Shown: piece after piece, positions 8,062-18,182 of the stretch
Numbering within the stretch: the stretch's first letter is position 1
How the letters are laid out: each line of letters begins with the position of its first letter
Origin: JAKFEE01 sp036675815
Lineage (GTDB): Bacteria > Pseudomonadota > Alphaproteobacteria > Rhodospirillales > Magnetospirillaceae
Direction: 5' to 3'
Length of the DNA stretch: 23,580 bases
Assembly: GCA_036675815.1 (NCBI GenBank)
Contig: JAKFEE010000043.1
Span: forward strand, 1 to 23,580
Made by a program: the position numbers and the translations under genes
The notes under the pieces: generated by a model
What the model was told of the DNA's origin: nothing
Seen by the model: the letters and a program-made list of their open reading frames with translations, nothing else
Databases searched by the model: none

Positions 8062-9447
8062 ATGCTCCGCGTCTTTCGCCATTACTTGTCTGCGCCCGCC
8101 ATTTCTCTGCTGTGCCTCGAAACGTCCGTGCTGATCGGCGTGCTCTACATGGTGGCGCAGAACGTGACGGTGACCGCCGGCGATGGCGAGAGGCTGCATG
8201 CCGCGGCATTGATCGTGCCGGTTTCCTTGTTCGTCGCCGCGGTGCTGTGCGCCATTGGCATGTACGATCATTACGCGCTCGCCAATTATCGGCGCGCGGC
8301 CCTGCGCCTCGTCGTCGCCTTCGTCATTTGCTGGCCGGCCCTGTTCGTGCCGGCCTGGATGTTGACCCGAATGGCGCCGCTCACCGCCGCCCTCGCCAGC
8401 GGCGCGGCGATGATGGTGGCCTTCAGCGGTGTCTTCGCCGCACGGCTGGCGTGGGGGCGGGCGGCCGAGCTGGTGAATCTGCGCCGGCGCGTGCTCGTGC
8501 TCGGCGTCGGCCCCAAGGCGGCCGGCATCGAGGCGGCGTTGCGGGAGCGCAAGGGTGGGCCACTGGTGCTGGGCTACGTCCGCTTTCCCAATGAAGCGGC
8601 GGCGGTCGACCGCCGGCGGATCGTCTCGCCCCAGGAGACGCTGTGGGAGACGGCGCGCCGCCTGCGCGCCGAGGAGATCGTCGTCGCCGTCGACGATCGC
8701 CGCGGGGTGCCGCTCGAGCCGCTGCTGGAATGCCGGGCGAACGGCATCACCGTCACCGACCAGCTGAATTTCTGGGAGCGCGAGACGCGCAAGGTGATGC
8801 TCGAGGCGCTGTCCCCCGGGTGGCTGATCTATTCCGACGGCTTCCAGCTCGGCTCGTTCCTCAACCGCGGCCTCAAGCGCCTGCTCGACGTTCTCGTCAG
8901 CGTGGCCGTGCTGGTGTTGACCTTGCCGGTTACGGTGCTGGCCGCCCTGGCCATCAAGCTCGACAGCCCCGGGCCGCTGTTCTACCGCCAGGACAGGGTG
9001 GGGCTGAACGGCCGCGTGTTCACCGCCTTCAAGTTCCGCAGCATGCGCGCCGACGCCGAGCGGGATGGCGTGCCGCGCTGGGCGGCCGAACGCGACCCGC
9101 GCATCACCCGCGTCGGCCAGTTCCTGCGCATGACCCGCATCGACGAGATCCCGCAGGTGTGGAACGTGCTCAAGGGCGACATGTCGTTCATCGGGCCGCG
9201 CCCGGAGCGACCGTACTTCGTCGACGCGCTGGCGCGGCAGGTCCCGTTCTACGGTGAACGCGCCCGTGTCCGTCCCGGCATCACCGGCTGGGCGCAGATC
9301 AACTATCCCTATGGTGCCTCGATCGCCGATGCCCGCGAGAAGCTTGCCTACGATCTCTACTACATCAAGAACTACAGCCTGTTCCTCGACATCCTGGTGT
9401 TGATCGGCACCGTCGAGGCGGTGCTGTGGTCCAAGGGCGCCCGCTGA
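8062..9447 (+). CDS. XrtA/PEP-CTERM-system polyprenyl-phosphate sugar transferase (priming glycosyltransferase)
   Basis: A 461-residue integral membrane enzyme expected to transfer a sugar-1-phosphate from a UDP-sugar to undecaprenyl phosphate, the first step of repeat-unit assembly. It has hydrophobic helices in the first 130 residues, a Rossmann-like region (RRRVLVLGVGPKAAG), another membrane segment (LLDVLVSVAVLVLTLPVTVLAALAIKLDSPGPLFYRQDRVG), then the catalytic bacterial sugar-transferase domain with FKFRSMRADAE, RITRVGQFLRMTRIDEIPQ, NVLKGDMSFIGPRPERP and RPGITGWAQINY. The ending DLYYIKNYSLFLDILVLIGTVEAVLWSKGAR fits the exosortase-A-associated branch (TIGR03013-like). ATG 8062 has GGAGAG six bases upstream. 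Start of the + strand operon; prsK follows after three bases. The sugar (glucose, galactose or other) cannot be read from the sequence. Confidence 0.92.
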   Translation: MLRVFRHYLSAPAISLLCLETSVLIGVLYMVAQNVTVTAGDGERLHAAALIVPVSLFVAAVLCAIGMYDHYALANYRRAALRLVVAFVICWPALFVPAWMLTRMAPLTAALASGAAMMVAFSGVFAARLAWGRAAELVNLRRRVLVLGVGPKAAGIEAALRERKGGPLVLGYVRFPNEAAAVDRRRIVSPQETLWETARRLRAEEIVVAVDDRRGVPLEPLLECRANGITVTDQLNFWERETRKVMLEALSPGWLIYSDGFQLGSFLNRGLKRLLDVLVSVAVLVLTLPVTVLAALAIKLDSPGPLFYRQDRVGLNGRVFTAFKFRSMRADAERDGVPRWAAERDPRITRVGQFLRMTRIDEIPQVWNVLKGDMSFIGPRPERPYFVDALARQVPFYGERARVRPGITGWAQINYPYGASIADAREKLAYDLYYIKNYSLFLDILVLIGTVEAVLWSKGAR

Positions 9448-9450
9448 TCC

Positions 9451-11534
9451 ATGCCCGAGACGATGCTCTCCGTGGCCGCCGTCCTGGATTCAGCCGCCGC
9501 GCTGGCCTATCTGGCGCTGGCCGGTCACCTGTGCCGCGCCACCGCGACGCGGCCGCGGCACGGGCTGCTGGCGGCGGCGGCGCTGGCCACGGCGTTGTGG
9601 GCTGGGTTGAGCGTTTGGCGCGGCGTGGCGCCAGGCGGCGGCGTGGTGCCGGCCGTCGCCGTCGGTCAGGCAGTAGCCAGCCTGGCCTGGCTGGCGGTGC
9701 TGGCGGCGCTGTTGCAGCCGGCGGCGCGCTGGCGTTGGTCGTGGCCGGTGCTGCTCGCCGTCGCGTGCGCAGCGGCCTCGGCCCTGCCGATCGAGCCCTG
9801 GGGAAGCGGCTGGTGGCGTGACGTGGGCGGCGCCTTGCCCATTCTCGGCTGCCTCGGGCTGGCGCTGCTCGGGCTGGTGCTGGTCGAGAACGTCGTCCGC
9901 AGCACCGCTCCCGGCGGCCTGTGGTCGACCAAGTTCCTGTGCCTCGGTATCGGCGGCCTCTTCGCCTACGATTTTTTCCTTTATTCCAAGGCGGCGCTGT
10001 TCTGGCAGATCGATGGCGACCTGCTGCAGGCCCGCGGCGCCGTGCACCTCATCCTGGCGCCGGCGGTGGCGGTGGGCGCCGGCCGGCAGCCGGTATTGCG
10101 CGGTGGCTTTGCCCTGTCGCACCGCCTCGTCCTGCACACCGCCGCGTTGGTCGGGGCCGGCTGCTACATGATGTTGATGGGGGCGGCCGGCTTTTACGTG
10201 CGCCAAGCCGGCGGTGGCTGGGGGCCGATGCTGCAGGCCGCCTTCCTGTTCGGCAGCCTGGTGCTGCTGGCCGGATTGCTGGTCTCCGGCCGCTTCCGCG
10301 CCCTGGCGCGCGTGCTCATCGCCAAGCACTTCTTCGCCTACCGCTACGACTACCGCGAGGAATGGCTGCGCTTCCTCGCCGCCATGGCCGCCGGCGACGC
10401 CTCGGCCGGCATGCGCCAGCGCCTCATCGCCGCCATCGCCGGCGCCGTCGACAGCCCGGGCGGCGCCCTGTGGTTGCGCGGCGATGCCGGCGCCCATCAT
10501 CTGGTCGCCACCTGGAACCACGCGCGGGCCGGGCTGGCAGAGCGGGTGCCGGCCGAGGCGGCGGCGGTGCTCGATCAGGGGCGAGTCCTCGAGCTTGCCG
10601 CCGCCGGCTCGGCGCAAGGCGAGGCCGCGGCGCCCGAGGCGCTGGCGCAGGCGGGGCTGTGGCTGCTGGTGCCGCTCGTGCATCGCGACGGCCTGCTGGG
10701 CTTCCTCGGCCTCGAGCCGGCGCGCGCGCCACGGCGTCTCGATTGGGAAGATTACGACCTGCTGAGGACTCTGGGGCGCGAGGCGGCCAGCCATCTCGCC
10801 GAGCACGAGGCGATGCAGGCACTGGCCGACGCCCGCCAGCTCGAGCTGTTCAATCGCCGCTTCGCCTTCGTCGTCCACGACCTCAAGAGCATCATCGCCC
10901 AGATGTCGCTGCTGCTGGCCAATGCCGACCGTCACGGTGGCAATCCCACGTTCCAGCGCGACATGGCGGTCAGCGTCGGCGAATCGGTGGCGGCGATGCG
11001 CCAGTTGCTGGCTCACATCGACGCCGAGCGCGGCAAGGCCGAGATCGTCGACGTGGCGGCGGCGGCGCGGGCGGTGGCGGCGCGCCTGCCGCCGGCGCCG
11101 CCGATGTCGGTCGAGGCCGCCGCCGCCGCCGTCGAGGTCGCGGCCGATCCCGCCAAGCTCAGGGCGGTGCTGGCGCACCTGCTGGACAATGCCCGCGAGG
11201 CCGCCGGCCCGCACGGCCACGTCGTCGTCCGCATCGCCCAGGCGGCCGGCGGCGCCGTGATCGAGGTGGAAGACGACGGCCCCGGCATGGACGGCACCTT
11301 CATCCGCGACCAGCTCTTCCGCCCCTTCACCACCACCAAGCGCGGCGGCTTCGGCATCGGCGCCTATCAGTGCCGCGAGCTGGTGCGCGAGCTTGGCGGC
11401 CAACTGGTCGTCGACAGTGCGCCGGGGCAGGGGACGACCATGCGCGTGTGCCTGCCGACCGCCGGCGGCGCCGCCTCGTCGGCGCCGGTGCCGTCCGCCC
11501 TGGCTCTCCTCGCCCAGCGAAAGGTAGCCCAGCC

Positions 11535-11538
<4 letters not shown>
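9451..11538 (+). CDS. prsK: XrtA/PEP-CTERM-system sensor histidine kinase PrsK
   Basis: A 695-residue membrane kinase. About eight or nine hydrophobic segments fill the first 290 residues, then a GAF-like region (about 300-450), an H-box (FVVHDLKSIIAQMSLLLANADRH, phospho-acceptor His about residue 476) and a HATPase domain with N-box (LLDNAREA, Asn about 580), DDGPGMD, FTTTKRGGFGIGAYQCRELV and GQGTTMRVCLP. The membrane-GAF-kinase layout and length match PrsK (TIGR02916). It should phosphorylate PrsR, whose TTG start overlaps its stop by four bases. The residue after HDLK is Ser where Asn is, to my memory, usual in the family. ATG 9451 lies three bases after the transferase stop and has no clear Shine-Dalgarno, pointing to translational coupling; ATG 9463 is an alternative. 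Confidence 0.92.
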
Positions 11539-12914
<1,376 letters not shown>

Positions 12915-12951
12915 ACCCGCGAACCCGCTCCGCCTCCAGGAGGTCACGTCC

Positions 12952-15753
12952 ATGTCGCAGCATGTCAATGCGTCTTCGTTACGGTTCGGTATGGCTGGCG
13001 CCGCGCTGGCGTCGCTTCTCGCCCTCTCCGGCGGCGGTGCACTGGCCGATCAGTCGGAGGCGGTGGAATACCTCAACGATGCCCGGTCCTATCTCGATCA
13101 GGGCGACGTGCGGGCGGCAATCATCCAGTTGAAGAATGCGGTGCGCGCCGATCCGCACAATGGTGCCGCCCGCTTCGCCCTCGGCGAAGCCTACCTCAAG
13201 GGTGGCGATGCGGCCTCGGCCGAAAAGGAGCTCGCGTTGGCCGGTGAGCGCGGCATCGCCGAGGAGCGGGTGGCGCCGCTGCTGGCTCAGGCCTTGATGA
13301 TGCAGGGCAAGGTCGAGGAAATGCTGGAGATCGTGCCGCGCGGCCAGCGCGCCGCCGCCGCCGAAGGTGAGGTGCTGCTGTGGCACGGCTACGGCTATGG
13401 CGCGCGCCGTCAGGCCGATGCCGCGATGGCCGCCTTCGCCGAGGCCGCCCGCCTGCGGCCCGAGGATCCACGGCCGCGGCTCGGCCAGGCGCAACTCCAT
13501 GTGCGGGGCCACAATCTCGCCGCGGCGGCGGCCGCCGCCGCCGAGGCGGTACGGCTCAGCCAAACGCCACTGGCTCGCGCCGAGGCGCTCGCCTTCCAAG
13601 GCGACATCAAGCGCTTGTCGGGCGACGATGCCGCCGCGGCGCGGCTGCTCGAAGAGGCCCTGCTGGCGAATCCGGCCAACCGGACCGCCCTCATCGGTCG
13701 CGCTATCCTCGGCCTCGCCGCCGGCAAGGCCGAGGACGCCGAAAAAGACGTGCGGCGCGCCCTCGACGGTGGCCCGCCGCATCCGGTGGCGACCTATCTG
13801 CTGGCGACGATCCAGGCCGGCCGCGGCCACCTCGATCAAGCGCTCGACACGCTGGACATCAAGATCGTGGACGGCTATGCGCCGGCGGCGTTCCTCAAGG
13901 CCACGGTCCATTTCAAGCGCAACGAGTTCGGCCAGGCCCGCAGCGCCGTCGAGCGGTACATGGCGATGGCCGGCCGCGATGCGCGCAGCCAGCGCCTGCT
14001 GGGAAGCATCATGCTGCGACAGCATGAGGCGGAGGCCGCCGTGCCGGTGCTGGAGGCGGCGGCCGCCGCCGATCCCGATGACCCGCAGGCCCTGGCGCTG
14101 TTGGCCGCGGCACACATGCAGCGCCGCGACAACGTGGCGGCGGCGCAATGGCTCGACAAGGCGATGCAGAAGGCGCCCAAGGATGCCGCCACGTTGACCC
14201 GTTTTGCCCTGGGGCAGATGCACCTCGGCGAGACCGGCGAGGCCATCGACACGTTGGAATCGGCCGCGGCGCTCGATCCGGACGCCCAGCAAACGCGGCT
14301 GCTGCTGGCGCTGGCCCATCTGCAGGGCGGCGGCTATGACGAGGCGCTGGCGGCTGCGGCCGAGCTGGCCAGACAGATGCCCGACAGCCCGGTGCCGCAC
14401 AATCTGGCGGGTGGGGCTCATTTCGCCAGGAAGGATTTCGCCGCGGCGCGGGTTGAATTCGACGCCGCGGTGGCCAAAGACCCGAACTTCGCCCCGGCCA
14501 TCCTCAACCTCGCCCGCCTCGAGCGCCATCTCGGCAACGATGGTGCCGCACGGGCGCTTTATGCCCGCGCCATCGAGGCAGACGGCAAGGGTGTGCGCGG
14601 CTATCTTGGCCTGGCCGAACTCGACCTGGCCCAGGGGGACACGGCCGCCGCCATGGCTTGGCTGGACAAGGCCATCGCCGCCGCACCGGCGGCGCCGGAG
14701 CCGCGGCTGCGCCGCATCGCCTTGCTGCTGGACGGGGGGGAGGCGCAGAAGGCATTGGCCGCGGCAGGGGAACTCATGCAGGTCGCCCCCGAGCAGCCGG
14801 CAGCCCTGACAGCCCTGGCCAAGGCGCAATGGGCGGCGGGCGAGCAGGCGAGCGCCATCACCACCCTGCGACGCCTGACCAATCTGCTGCCGAGATCGCC
14901 GCAGGCCCAGGTGGAACTCGGCCGCGCCCTCGCCCGTCACGGCAATCATCCGGATGCCGCCGCGGCCTTCCGGCGCGCCTCCGAGATCGACGACTCCTAC
15001 CTGCCGGCCCATGCCGAGCGCGCCGCCCTGGCCTATCAGGCTGGCGACAAGGACGAGGCGGAGCGCATTGCCCGCACTTGGTCCGCGCGCCACCCACAGC
15101 GGCCGACGGGGGCCGTGTTTTTGGCCGAAGTGCTCGACCGCGTCGGCAAGGCTGACGAGGCGGTGGGCGTGCTGAAAGCGGCGGCGAAACCGACGGCGGC
15201 GCCGGTGGCGCTGCGGCTGTCGGAGATGCTGGTCGCTCGCGGCAGGGCCGACGAGGCGGTGGCGACGCTGCGCGACTGGGGCGCCGTGGCCGAAAATCCG
15301 GCGCCCGCGCGGATGGCGCTCGGCAATCTGCTGTTGCGCCTCAAGCGCTACGACGCCGCCATCGCCGAATACGAGGCGCTGGCGGGCAAACCGGAGGCGG
15401 GGCCGATGGTGCTCAACAATCTCGCGTGGCTCTATGACCGGAAGGGCGACCCGCGGGCACTGGGCCTTGCCGAGCGCGCCCACCGCTTGGCGCCCAAGTC
15501 ACCTGAGATCGCCGATACCCTCGGCTATCTGCTGGTCCGCGACAAGCAGGTCGACCGCGGACTGGCACTGCTGCAACGGGCCCACGACAAGCTCAAGGCG
15601 GCGCCCGAGGTGCGCTTCCATCTCGCCGTCGCCCTCGATGCGGCTGGGCGGCGTGACGAGGCGCGTCATCTGCTCGACGGACTGGTGGCCGAGCAGGCGC
15701 AATTCGAGGAGGCGGCGGCGGCGGGGGAATTGCACCGAAGGCTGGCGCACTGA
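12952..15753 (+). CDS. prsT: XrtA/PEP-CTERM-system TPR-repeat protein PrsT
   Basis: A 933-residue exported protein made almost wholly of tetratricopeptide repeats (recurring A..LG.A.L..GD...A......A and A...P motifs from about residue 40 to the end). The N-terminus has an export signal (FGMAGAALASLLALSGGGALA, cleavage about residue 32). The size, position after prsKR and TPR content match PrsT (TIGR02917), whose usual members are predicted lipoproteins of about 900 residues. Here there is no cysteine at the end of the signal, so it would be a soluble periplasmic protein. TPR proteins in polysaccharide systems usually scaffold export or modification machinery. ATG 12952 has AGGAGGT seven bases upstream, the strongest ribosome site in the operon. 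The gap to prsR is 37 bases. Confidence 0.9.
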   Translation: MSQHVNASSLRFGMAGAALASLLALSGGGALADQSEAVEYLNDARSYLDQGDVRAAIIQLKNAVRADPHNGAARFALGEAYLKGGDAASAEKELALAGERGIAEERVAPLLAQALMMQGKVEEMLEIVPRGQRAAAAEGEVLLWHGYGYGARRQADAAMAAFAEAARLRPEDPRPRLGQAQLHVRGHNLAAAAAAAAEAVRLSQTPLARAEALAFQGDIKRLSGDDAAAARLLEEALLANPANRTALIGRAILGLAAGKAEDAEKDVRRALDGGPPHPVATYLLATIQAGRGHLDQALDTLDIKIVDGYAPAAFLKATVHFKRNEFGQARSAVERYMAMAGRDARSQRLLGSIMLRQHEAEAAVPVLEAAAAADPDDPQALALLAAAHMQRRDNVAAAQWLDKAMQKAPKDAATLTRFALGQMHLGETGEAIDTLESAAALDPDAQQTRLLLALAHLQGGGYDEALAAAAELARQMPDSPVPHNLAGGAHFARKDFAAARVEFDAAVAKDPNFAPAILNLARLERHLGNDGAARALYARAIEADGKGVRGYLGLAELDLAQGDTAAAMAWLDKAIAAAPAAPEPRLRRIALLLDGGEAQKALAAAGELMQVAPEQPAALTALAKAQWAAGEQASAITTLRRLTNLLPRSPQAQVELGRALARHGNHPDAAAAFRRASEIDDSYLPAHAERAALAYQAGDKDEAERIARTWSARHPQRPTGAVFLAEVLDRVGKADEAVGVLKAAAKPTAAPVALRLSEMLVARGRADEAVATLRDWGAVAENPAPARMALGNLLLRLKRYDAAIAEYEALAGKPEAGPMVLNNLAWLYDRKGDPRALGLAERAHRLAPKSPEIADTLGYLLVRDKQVDRGLALLQRAHDKLKAAPEVRFHLAVALDAAGRRDEARHLLDGLVAEQAQFEEAAAAGELHRRLAH

Positions 15754-15755
15754 AC

Positions 15756-17012
15756 GTGGCTGCCGGCTCGTCATCATCGGCAAGGGTGGACACCGCTTTG
15801 CGCATCCTGACCTTCACCACGCTCTATCCGAACGCCGCCCGCCCCAATCATGGGGTGTTCGTCGAAAACCGCCTGCGCCACCTCGTCGCTACCGGCGCGG
15901 TGGCGGCGCGGGTGATCGCGCCGGTGCCGTGGTTTCCGTTCGCGTCGCCGCGTTTCGGCGAGTGGGGGCGCTGGGCGCAGGCGCCGCGCCAGGAGGTGCG
16001 GCACGGGTTGGCGGTGGATCATCCGCGCTATGTCCTGCCGCCGAAAATCGGCATGGTCCCGGCGCCGCTGCTGCTCTATGCCGCGGTGCAGCCGGTGCTG
16101 AAATGGCTGCTGGCCGAGGGCCATCGCTTCGACCTCGTCGACGCCCACTACTTCTATCCGGATGGTGTCGCCGCGGCACTGCTCGCCCAGCAGTTCGGCC
16201 TGCCGCTGGTCATCACCGGCCGCGGCAGCGACCTCACCCAGATCCCCAACCACGCCTTGCCGCGGCGGATGATCCAGTGGGCGGCGGGGCGCGCCGCCGG
16301 CCTGATCACCGTGTGCGCCGCGCTGCGCCACGACCTGCTGCGCCTCGGCGTGCCGGCCGAGAAGGTGCGGGTGCTGCGCAACGGCGTCGATCTCGACCTG
16401 TTCCGCCCGACGGCGCGGCAGGCCGCCCGCGCCCGTCTGCGCTTCGACGGGCCGACGCTGCTCTATGTCGGCCATCTCATCCCACGCAAGAGCCAGGCTC
16501 TGGTCATCCGTGCGCTTGCCCTGCTGCCCGGCGTGCGTCTCGTTCTGGTCGGCGAGGGCCCGGACCGGCGGATGCTCGTCGATCTCGCCGGCCAACTCGG
16601 AGTGAGCGAACGAGTGCGCTTCGTCGGGCAGGTGCCGCATGCCGAGTTGCCCGAGCTGTATTCGGCGGCCGATGCCTTGGTGCTGACGGCGACGCGTGAG
16701 GGCTGGCCCAATGTGCTGCTGGAGGCCATGGCCTGCGGCACCCCGGTGGTTGCCACCGCCGTCTCCGGCGTGCCCGAGGTGATGACGGCGCCGGAGGCCG
16801 GGCGTCTGGTGCACGAGCCGACGCCCGAGGCGGTGGCCGCGGCCGTGCGCGCCCTGCTGGCGGCGCCGCCGCCGCGCACCGCCACCCGCGCCTACGCCGA
16901 AGGCTTCAGCTGGGAGGCCACCAGCCGCGGCCAACTCGCGCTGTTCGGCGACATCCTCGGCCGGCCGGCGTCGGCAGTATCGCCATCCCTGTCGCAGGCG
17001 AGCATCGCCTGA
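15756..17012 (+). CDS. Glycosyltransferase family 4 (GT-B fold)
   Basis: A 418-residue cytoplasmic glycosyltransferase with two Rossmann-like halves. The N-terminal half begins RILTFTTLYPNAARPNHGVFVENRL and includes DLVDAHYFYPDG and GRGSDLTQIP. The donor-binding half includes RNGVDLDLF, LLYVGHLIPRKSQALVIRAL, LVLVGEGPDR, RVRFVGQVPHAELPELYSAADALVLTATREGWPNVLLEAMACGTPVVAT, with the E-x7-E motif of retaining GT4 enzymes. It should add one sugar to the lipid-linked repeat unit; donor and acceptor are not readable. The chosen GTG start at 15756 is two bases after the prsT stop with no good Shine-Dalgarno. GTG 15786 and TTG 15798 are in-frame alternatives nearer the first strand. Confidence 0.88.
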   Translation: MAAGSSSSARVDTALRILTFTTLYPNAARPNHGVFVENRLRHLVATGAVAARVIAPVPWFPFASPRFGEWGRWAQAPRQEVRHGLAVDHPRYVLPPKIGMVPAPLLLYAAVQPVLKWLLAEGHRFDLVDAHYFYPDGVAAALLAQQFGLPLVITGRGSDLTQIPNHALPRRMIQWAAGRAAGLITVCAALRHDLLRLGVPAEKVRVLRNGVDLDLFRPTARQAARARLRFDGPTLLYVGHLIPRKSQALVIRALALLPGVRLVLVGEGPDRRMLVDLAGQLGVSERVRFVGQVPHAELPELYSAADALVLTATREGWPNVLLEAMACGTPVVATAVSGVPEVMTAPEAGRLVHEPTPEAVAAAVRALLAAPPPRTATRAYAEGFSWEATSRGQLALFGDILGRPASAVSPSLSQASIA

Positions 17013-17030
17013 ACCTCGAAGAGGAGTCCC

Positions 17031-18149
17031 ATGCGTCGCACCATCCATCTCATCGCCGCCGCCCGCCCCAATTTCATGAAGGTGGCGCCGCTGTATCACG
17101 CCCTGACCCGCGCCGAATGGTGCCGGCCCGTGCTGGTCCATACCGGCCAGCACTACGATCCGGCGATGTCCGACGCCTTCTTCCGCGACTTGGCCTTGCC
17201 GGCGCCGGACTTCCACCTGGGTGTCGGCAGCGGCAGCCATGCCGAGCAGACCGGCAACGTCATGATCGCCTACGAGCGCATCTGCCGCGAGCAGCGGCCG
17301 GACGGTATCGTCGTCGTCGGCGACGTCAACTCGACCCTGGCCTGCGCCCTGGTCGGCGCCAAGCTGTGCATCCCGGTCGCCCATCTCGAGGCCGGCCTGC
17401 GCAGCCGTGACCGCACCATGCCGGAAGAGGTCAATCGGTTGGCCACCGACGCCGTATCCGATCTGTTGCTGACGCCGTCGCCCGACGCCGATGTCAACCT
17501 GCGGGCCGAGGGCGTGCCGCCGGAAAGGGTCGTACGGGTCGGCAATATCATGATCGATTCCTACGAGATGCAGCGGCAGGTCATCGAGGCGCGGCGCATC
17601 CGCGAGCGCTTCGGCCTCGACGCCCAGGGCTATGGCGTCGTCACCCTGCACCGTCCGGCCAATGTCGACGAGGCGCAGGTTCTGACGGCGCTGGTAACGG
17701 AATTGGCGGCGGTGGCGCGGCGCCTGCCGCTGGTGTTCCCGGTCCACCCGCGCACGCGCCAGCGGCTGGAGGCGTTCGGGCTGCTGGAGCGTCTGACCGC
17801 CGACGGCGGGGTTCGTCTGCTCGAGCCGCTGGGCTACGTCGATTTCATGAGCCTGGTGTCGGATGCGCGCCTCATCGCCACCGATTCCGGCGGCGTGCAG
17901 GAGGAGACCACCTATCTGGGCATTCCCTGCCTGACCCTGCGGGACACCACCGAGCGGCCGATCACCGTGTCGGAGGGCACCAACCGCTTGGTGAAACCCG
18001 CCGATCTCGCCGCCGCGGTGGCTCGTGTGCTGAACGGCGAATGGCCGCGGGGGCGCCGGCCCGAGCAATGGGACGGGCGCACCGCCGAGCGCGTATCGCT
18101 GGCCCTCCGCGCCCTGCTGGCGCCGGCCGTGCGGGAGCAGGCGGCCTGA
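17031..18149 (+). CDS. wecB: UDP-N-acetylglucosamine 2-epimerase (non-hydrolysing)
   Basis: A 372-residue enzyme that interconverts UDP-GlcNAc and UDP-ManNAc, close to the 376 residues of E. coli WecB. The family motifs are all present: AARPNFMKVAPL, VHTGQHYD, GDVNST (Asp 98), HLEAGLRS (Glu 120), PEEVNR (Glu 132/133), VTLHRPANVD (His 207), PVHPRTRQ and IATDSGGVQEETTYLGIPCLTLRDTTERPIT. The acidic residues and His correspond to the catalytic set known from WecB. AGGAG lies a few bases before ATG 17031. It closes the + strand operon, 18 bases after the glycosyltransferase, and implies ManNAc or a derivative in the polymer. The usual next enzyme, a UDP-ManNAc dehydrogenase (WecC), is absent from the window. 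Confidence 0.95.
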   Translation: MRRTIHLIAAARPNFMKVAPLYHALTRAEWCRPVLVHTGQHYDPAMSDAFFRDLALPAPDFHLGVGSGSHAEQTGNVMIAYERICREQRPDGIVVVGDVNSTLACALVGAKLCIPVAHLEAGLRSRDRTMPEEVNRLATDAVSDLLLTPSPDADVNLRAEGVPPERVVRVGNIMIDSYEMQRQVIEARRIRERFGLDAQGYGVVTLHRPANVDEAQVLTALVTELAAVARRLPLVFPVHPRTRQRLEAFGLLERLTADGGVRLLEPLGYVDFMSLVSDARLIATDSGGVQEETTYLGIPCLTLRDTTERPITVSEGTNRLVKPADLAAAVARVLNGEWPRGRRPEQWDGRTAERVSLALRALLAPAVREQAA

Positions 18150-18157
18150 GGGGAATG

Positions 18158-18182
18158 TGGCGGCGGGTCTATTCCGCCGCCA
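18158..18182. terminator. Hairpin between convergent wecB and glycosyltransferase
   Basis: TGGCGGCGG (18158-18166) and CCGCCGCCA (18174-18182) are perfect 9-base arms around a 7-base loop. The stem lies nine bases after the wecB stop; the second arm is inside the last codons of the opposite gene, whose stop codon is in the loop. There is no T-tract. It could end transcription from both sides. Confidence 0.5.

Noticed and set aside
9490..11403. 637-codon - strand frame opposite prsK
   Set aside because: The + strand encodes clear histidine kinase motifs. The reverse translation is rich in His/Gln/Arg/Gly, as expected for an antisense shadow in GC-rich DNA.
12979..15483. 834-codon - strand frame opposite prsT
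   Set aside because: The opposite strand has a continuous TPR protein with a signal peptide and a strong ribosome site; the shadow shows no domain.
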